From Rhodospirillaceae bacterium (GTDB lineage Bacteria; Pseudomonadota; Alphaproteobacteria; Rhodospirillales; Casp-alpha2), in assembly GCA_016845145.1 (NCBI GenBank), contig JAERTE010000039.1, positions 1 through 45,727 of the forward strand: a stretch of DNA of 45,727 nucleotides. The letters run 5' to 3'. Position numbers and translations under genes: made by a program. This document shows positions 41,576 to 45,727 of this stretch, piece by piece. The notes beneath the pieces were generated by a model. The model searched no databases, was not told the DNA's origin, and was given only the letters and a program-made list of their open reading frames with translations. How positions within the stretch are numbered: the first letter of the stretch is position 1; every line of letters begins with the position of its first letter.

Positions 41576-41645
41576 TGAAGGATTCGGGAGTCGGAATACT
41601 GATCGATTTCAGTTTGTTCAATATCGGGCGCGTTCCAAAGGGTGA

Positions 41646-44600
41646 GTGGAATTGAATTACGACGGCCCTAGTGGAAGCGGCGGCGGCGTTGGACCGGAGG
41701 ATTCGGACAGCGCGAAACCGCTTGTGCTGAGCGCTGAGACTGGCCGCGATATCGTTCTTCCCGACAGTGCCTGGATTCTGGGTGGCGAATACATCCGCCA
41801 AGGCGGCGATCTCGTCATCAAGGGCGCCGACGGCCAGATGATCGTGGTTCGCGATTTCTTCAATCTCGCCACGCCCCCCGATCTGCACACTGGCACAGGT
41901 GCGGTCATCAATGGCCCGCTGGCGGTGAAACTCGCCGGCCCATTAGCGCCTGGACAGATGGCGCAGGCCAACCCGCAAGCCTCTCCCGGAGAACCCATCG
42001 GTAAAGTCACGGCGGCGGAAGGCACCGTCGAGGCAACCCGCGTTGACGGCACCAAGGTGCGCCTCAAGGAAGGCGACCCGGTGTACCAGGGTGACGTTGT
42101 CGAGACCGCCGGAGACGGTGCCGTCGGTATCGAGTTTGCTGACGAATCGACCTTCTCGCTGGGTGACTCTGGCCGCATGGTCCTGGACGAGATGGTCTAC
42201 GACCCCGGCGGCGGAGCGGAAAACAATTCGTTCGCCATGTCGCTGGTGCAGGGCACGTTCTCGTTCGTGTCGGGGCAGATTTCCAAAACCGACCCGGAGG
42301 CCATGAGCCTCAACACCCCGGTGGCGACCATCGGTATCCGTGGTACCACCATCGCCGGCGAAGTTGGCGGCGAGGGTAACGACAACACCCTGTCGCTGCT
42401 GCCTGACCCGAACGGCTCCACTGGTGAAATCGTCATCACCAACGATGCCGGTACCGTGGTCTTGAACGTGATCGGCGCCACGGTCACGGTCACGTCGATC
42501 AGCCAGGCCCCGCCACCAGCGACCATCTTAACGCCTGAGCAACTCTCGGCGCGTTACGACAGCGTGCTCACGGTCAACCCCGCCCAGCCGCAAGCCGCCC
42601 CGCAAGATGGCCAAGAGGAAGGTCAGGACCTGCCGCAGGACGTTCTCGACCAGTTACAGGAGATCGGCGAGCAGTTGAACGAAGCCGTCCAGGACGGCCT
42701 GTTCCAGGCACGGCAGTTCGGCCAAAAAATTGATGCGTTCAAGCTGTTCACCCAGAAACTGCTGGAACCGCCAAAGATTGATGTTTTTCGGATCCAGGAA
42801 CAGATCAAGACAGAGGTCCTGGTTGATTACAGTGAGACGACGGCGCGGCTTGGCGAGGTCATTTCCGCGGCGACGGCTGCCGAGCAAGCGGCATCCGCAG
42901 CAGAGGTCGCCGCAGCCACCAAGACGGCATCGCTCGCCAGCGAGATCGTCGTCAAGGCGACGGCATCGAATGTCGGTATGTCGGCCAGCGAGGCGCAGGC
43001 GCTGGCGTCGGTCATCACCGCGCCGCTAAAATCATTGGGCACAGCGGCAACTTTTGCGGCCGGCGCGTCCTCGACCAAAGAATCAGCCATCGCCGCCATG
43101 GCTGCGGCGGCCAAGGGCGAGACGGTATCGGAAGAACTGATCGCCGAACTCGAAGCCTTTGTCGGCAAGGGTGCAAACGCGACTTCATCAAGCGATATCA
43201 CGCAGGCGATTGCCAAGATTGAAAAAATCGTCGCCGCAGCGATCACCGCTTCCGATGCAATTCTGACAAAATCTATTACCGCTGCGAAAGCGGCCAAGGC
43301 TGCCGGCCAGGATGTGGCTGCTGCCGCGAAACAATCGGCAGCGGATAACTACAACACTGAAATCAACAGTGCGCTCAGCGGCGTCACCACCGCCGCTGGT
43401 GAAGCAGTTGCCTTGAGTGATCTGTCCGAGCTGGTCAACGGCGTGCAGACGCAGATGGGCAAGATCAAGACCCGCGTCAACGAAGCCGGTGATTCGGAAT
43501 CGTTCGCCGCCATGAAATCGGCGATCGGTTTCGCTGAATCAGCCCTGCTGAAAGCCGACGAAACGGCGGAAGCCGCAGAGCTGACCATGAGCGCCGGGTT
43601 GACGTTCGATCAAATTCTCGGTCATGCGACAACGGCGATCAATGCAGCGAAGGAAGCCGAGGCCTTCCGCAAGCAAGCTGATGCAGCTGTCGATTTAGGC
43701 AAATTGGGTAGTGGTATTGATGCCAGTGCTGCCGATGAATTTTTGCGGTTCGTCGGTTTTGCTCCGGGCCAATCCGAAGAAGAGTTTGAGGCCGCACAGA
43801 GTGACGATGTCATCACGGCCGATGAAGCGATCGCAGCCATTGAGGCCGCGACCAACGCATTGGAAGCTGCGCAGGATTATATCGAAGGCACGGCGCAGAG
43901 CGATGCGAAAAAGACCGATGCCATCTTTCTCGGCGCCAGCAATGGCGACAAGGGCAAGGTCGCTGTCGCAGCCGACGGTTCCGTTACTTACACGCCGACG
44001 GCACGCGATTACGCCGATCTCGGCAACGGTGACGACAGCACGGATACGTTTTATGTCGCATCGCGTACGCAGGATGGTTCGTTCTCGACCCAGGCCGTTA
44101 CGGTTACGGTCACGAATAATGGCGGTACGCTGGGTGTCAGTGATCTCAGTGCCATAAGTGGCGAGGGCGCGAAAGCCGCCGCTGGCGCGGCAGCTACCGC
44201 GGCGAACACGGCGGCGGCGGCCGTTCTGGATGCGCGTGGCGTGTTGGTCGAGAAGCTGGTCAACGAGGCGGTGGCCAAGGCCCGCGCCAACGTGCTCGAA
44301 GATGCCGCCAACACCGCTGATACAGAGGTTGCGAACGCGCAAACCGCAGCGCAGCAAGCAGAGGCCGTCGCCGATGGCGCCAGCGCCGGCACGAAAGGCT
44401 CCATTACCATTGCGCCGGATGGGTCGATTACCTACACCGCAACCGGTTCGAAGTACGCAGGCCTGGAACTCGGTGACAGCGCCACCGACACTATCTACGT
44501 CGCTTCTCCCGACACGTCAGCCAATGCCAAGGCGGGCGACTATGTGACCACGGCAGTTACGGTCACGGTGACCAAAACTGCGGGTGGGTTGGTCGCGAGT

Positions 44601-45727
44601 GGGCTCGACGGCGTTACGGCAAACGGCGCCCAGCAGGTGGCCGATGCGGCGACGGCGGCGAAAAACGCCGATCCCTCGAACGTCGTTTTGATTGCCGATG
44701 CGGTATTGAAAACCCAGTTGCTGGCCAACGCCGATAACGCGAGTGATTTTGCCGATCAGGTGCTGGGCCTGTGGCAGGGCGCGGCCACAACCGCACGGAC
44801 CAACGCCACCAATGCCCGTACGTCGGCCAACACCGCGACCGGCGAAGCCAATGACGCGCAGACCGATGTCGACAATCTGGAGGCTGCTGCTGATGCCAAG
44901 TTGGCGGATGCGTTAGCGGCGACCCAGACCGCCGCCGACGCGGAATCGGCTGCTTCCCGGGCTGACGGCACCTTAGCCATTGCCCAGGCGGCAGCTGAAT
45001 CTCAGGCCAACGCCGCTTTGGAAGTGGCGGTTGAGGAAGCCCAGGAAAATGCGGATTTAGCGGCGACTGCCGCCACCAATGCAGCCGAACAGGCGGCGAT
45101 CGCGAAGTCGTATGCGATTCGTGGGCAGAACCCGGACAAAGAAATAGCGCAAGCTGCTGAGGAGGCGGCGGAGAAATTTGCGGCGGACGCTGAATCTTAT
45201 GCTGCATTGGCAGCCGAGGCGGCGTTTGATGCGGAATCCGCAGCTGCACTTTCTTATGCGAGCCAAGACGCAGCTGCTGTTACCGCCCGTGCGGCAGCTT
45301 TGGATGCTGCGAAGAAAGCCGCGGCATCCGCTGAAGTGTCAGCGGAGAATGCCAAGGCATCCGGAGAGCTTGCCGAAACCGCTTCTGCGGTCGCAGATCT
45401 CGTCAATCCACACCTCGTGGATGCACAGATGACTTTGTTGTCGCAACGTCTCGATGCGCAAGCCCATGCGCAAGAAGATGCTGACAAAGCGGCTGCCGAC
45501 GCAGCGGCCAAGGCGGCCGCCGAAGCGGCTGCGCGAGCGGCAGCGGAGAAGGCGGCAGCGGAGAAGGCGGCTGCGGAAGCCAAAGCCTTAGCGGATGCCA
45601 CGGCCGAGACGGATGCCGCAGGCTTGGCAGCGGCGCAAGCGGCTGCCAAAGCGGCGGAAGCCGCGATACTTGCGGGACAGGCGAAAGCCGCACGCACGGC
45701 TGCGGAATTGGCTGAAACCAATAATGA
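41646..45727 (+). CDS. Giant FecR-domain, alanine-rich, VCBS-like repeat surface protein (partial)
   Basis: A frame open to the window edge gives 1360 codons. GTG 41646 follows AAAGGG; TTG 41652 is another option. The N-terminus (VLPDSAWILGGEYI, then VIKGADGQMIVVRDFF) is typical of alphaproteobacterial giant adhesins. Residues about 117-240 are a FecR-type domain (GKVTAAEGTVEAT, ADESTFSLG, MSLNTPVATIGIRGTTIAG). A long Ala-rich coiled-coil region follows from about 398 to 750. Two VCBS/cadherin-like units lie near 758-828 (GSVTYTPTARDYADLG) and 916-975 (GSITYTATGSKYAGLE), each ending in VTVTVT, separated and followed by more Ala-rich coil. It is probably a surface-anchored adhesin or filament. 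The C-terminus and secretion signals lie outside. Confidence 0.8.
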   Translation, partial: MELNYDGPSGSGGGVGPEDSDSAKPLVLSAETGRDIVLPDSAWILGGEYIRQGGDLVIKGADGQMIVVRDFFNLATPPDLHTGTGAVINGPLAVKLAGPLAPGQMAQANPQASPGEPIGKVTAAEGTVEATRVDGTKVRLKEGDPVYQGDVVETAGDGAVGIEFADESTFSLGDSGRMVLDEMVYDPGGGAENNSFAMSLVQGTFSFVSGQISKTDPEAMSLNTPVATIGIRGTTIAGEVGGEGNDNTLSLLPDPNGSTGEIVITNDAGTVVLNVIGATVTVTSISQAPPPATILTPEQLSARYDSVLTVNPAQPQAAPQDGQEEGQDLPQDVLDQLQEIGEQLNEAVQDGLFQARQFGQKIDAFKLFTQKLLEPPKIDVFRIQEQIKTEVLVDYSETTARLGEVISAATAAEQAASAAEVAAATKTASLASEIVVKATASNVGMSASEAQALASVITAPLKSLGTAATFAAGASSTKESAIAAMAAAAKGETVSEELIAELEAFVGKGANATSSSDITQAIAKIEKIVAAAITASDAILTKSITAAKAAKAAGQDVAAAAKQSAADNYNTEINSALSGVTTAAGEAVALSDLSELVNGVQTQMGKIKTRVNEAGDSESFAAMKSAIGFAESALLKADETAEAAELTMSAGLTFDQILGHATTAINAAKEAEAFRKQADAAVDLGKLGSGIDASAADEFLRFVGFAPGQSEEEFEAAQSDDVITADEAIAAIEAATNALEAAQDYIEGTAQSDAKKTDAIFLGASNGDKGKVAVAADGSVTYTPTARDYADLGNGDDSTDTFYVASRTQDGSFSTQAVTVTVTNNGGTLGVSDLSAISGEGAKAAAGAAATAANTAAAAVLDARGVLVEKLVNEAVAKARANVLEDAANTADTEVANAQTAAQQAEAVADGASAGTKGSITIAPDGSITYTATGSKYAGLELGDSATDTIYVASPDTSANAKAGDYVTTAVTVTVTKTAGGLVASGLDGVTANGAQQVADAATAAKNADPSNVVLIADAVLKTQLLANADNASDFADQVLGLWQGAATTARTNATNARTSANTATGEANDAQTDVDNLEAAADAKLADALAATQTAADAESAASRADGTLAIAQAAAESQANAALEVAVEEAQENADLAATAATNAAEQAAIAKSYAIRGQNPDKEIAQAAEEAAEKFAADAESYAALAAEAAFDAESAAALSYASQDAAAVTARAAALDAAKKAAASAEVSAENAKASGELAETASAVADLVNPHLVDAQMTLLSQRLDAQAHAQEDADKAAADAAAKAAAEAAARAAAEKAAAEKAAAEAKALADATAETDAAGLAAAQAAAKAAEAAILAGQAKAARTAAELAETNN

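Larger units (their letters stand above)
41241..41645. other. Divergent control region between purC and the giant surface protein gene
   Basis: This 405-nt gap has no gene. It holds the purC promoter on the minus strand, a candidate promoter on the plus strand (41408-41436), a short AT-rich block (about 41427-41452) and a leader of about 200 nt with a structured-RNA-like core (near 41480-41515). Everything else in it was not identified. Confidence 0.6.

Noticed and set aside
42827..45721. Several Ala/Ser-rich minus-strand frames
   Set aside because: They arise from the reverse of Ala-rich codons of the giant surface protein, whose plus frame is open for 1360 codons.

Overview
The window looks like chromosomal DNA of a GC-rich alphaproteobacterium, most likely Rhodospirillales-like. 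This is inferred from gene content: a PhaR/PhaC/PhaA/PhaB polyhydroxybutyrate locus, a chorismate mutase - HisC - prephenate dehydrogenase trio, a citryl-CoA lyase, BolA and monothiol glutaredoxin next to purL, purQ-purS-purC, and a FecR-domain giant surface protein. No tRNA, rRNA, CRISPR array or complete mobile element was seen. The only mobile trace is the last 45 codons of an IS630-type transposase at the left edge.

Layout. 1-2.5 kb: IS630 remnant, then queuosine genes (queC and its precursor transporter on the minus strand, queG on the plus strand); gluQ at 25-26 kb acts in the same tRNA modification. 2.5-7.8 kb: a formylglycine-generating-enzyme-like secreted protein, then PHB metabolism (phaR divergent from a small PhaE/phasin-like gene overlapping phaC, then phaA-phaB with their own promoter and terminator). 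7.8-14.1 kb: accessory genes: FG-GAP protein, YddG-like exporter, a methyltransferase interrupted by TGA, a ribbon-helix-helix regulator with a palindromic operator and a divergent EamA transporter, GNAT, and a membrane ClpP-like protein. 14.2-18.1 kb, minus strand: acyl-CoA carboxylase subunit, TPR-glycosyltransferase, GST. 18.2-23.1 kb, plus strand: methyltransferase, then the aromatic amino-acid operon, with an enolase-superfamily enzyme overlapping its end. 23.2-26.1 kb, minus strand: GNAT, citryl-CoA lyase, nuclease-like protein, gluQ. 26.2-29.1 kb: esterase, HNH nuclease, a haloacid dehalogenase split by TGA, rpsD. 29.1-34.2 kb, minus strand: charged coiled-coil protein, grxD, bolA, an unrecognised 439-aa protein, purL. 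34.6-38.7 kb: a cytochrome operon. 38.7-41.2 kb, minus strand: rhomboid protease, purQ, purS, purC. 41.6 kb to the end: first 1360 codons of a giant FecR/VCBS-like, alanine-rich protein.

The best candidate for an under-described system is the 34.6-38.7 kb unit. It joins flavocytochrome c sulfide dehydrogenase (fccA, fccB) to a membrane-anchored NapC/NirT-type tetraheme cytochrome and to a secreted tetraheme protein built from two tandem copies of a diheme module. It ends at a strong terminator and starts beside an AT-rich divergent region holding an 18-bp perfect inverted repeat. I infer a sulfide-to-quinone or periplasmic electron route through the two extra multiheme proteins; the sequence does not show its direction or partner.

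Other points: queC probably starts at CTG; two genes carry single in-frame TGA codons; phaC shares about 176 nt with an upstream gene in another frame; a nuclease-fold protein lacks catalytic acidic residues; and the leader of the giant surface protein gene has a core resembling the c-di-GMP-I riboswitch.
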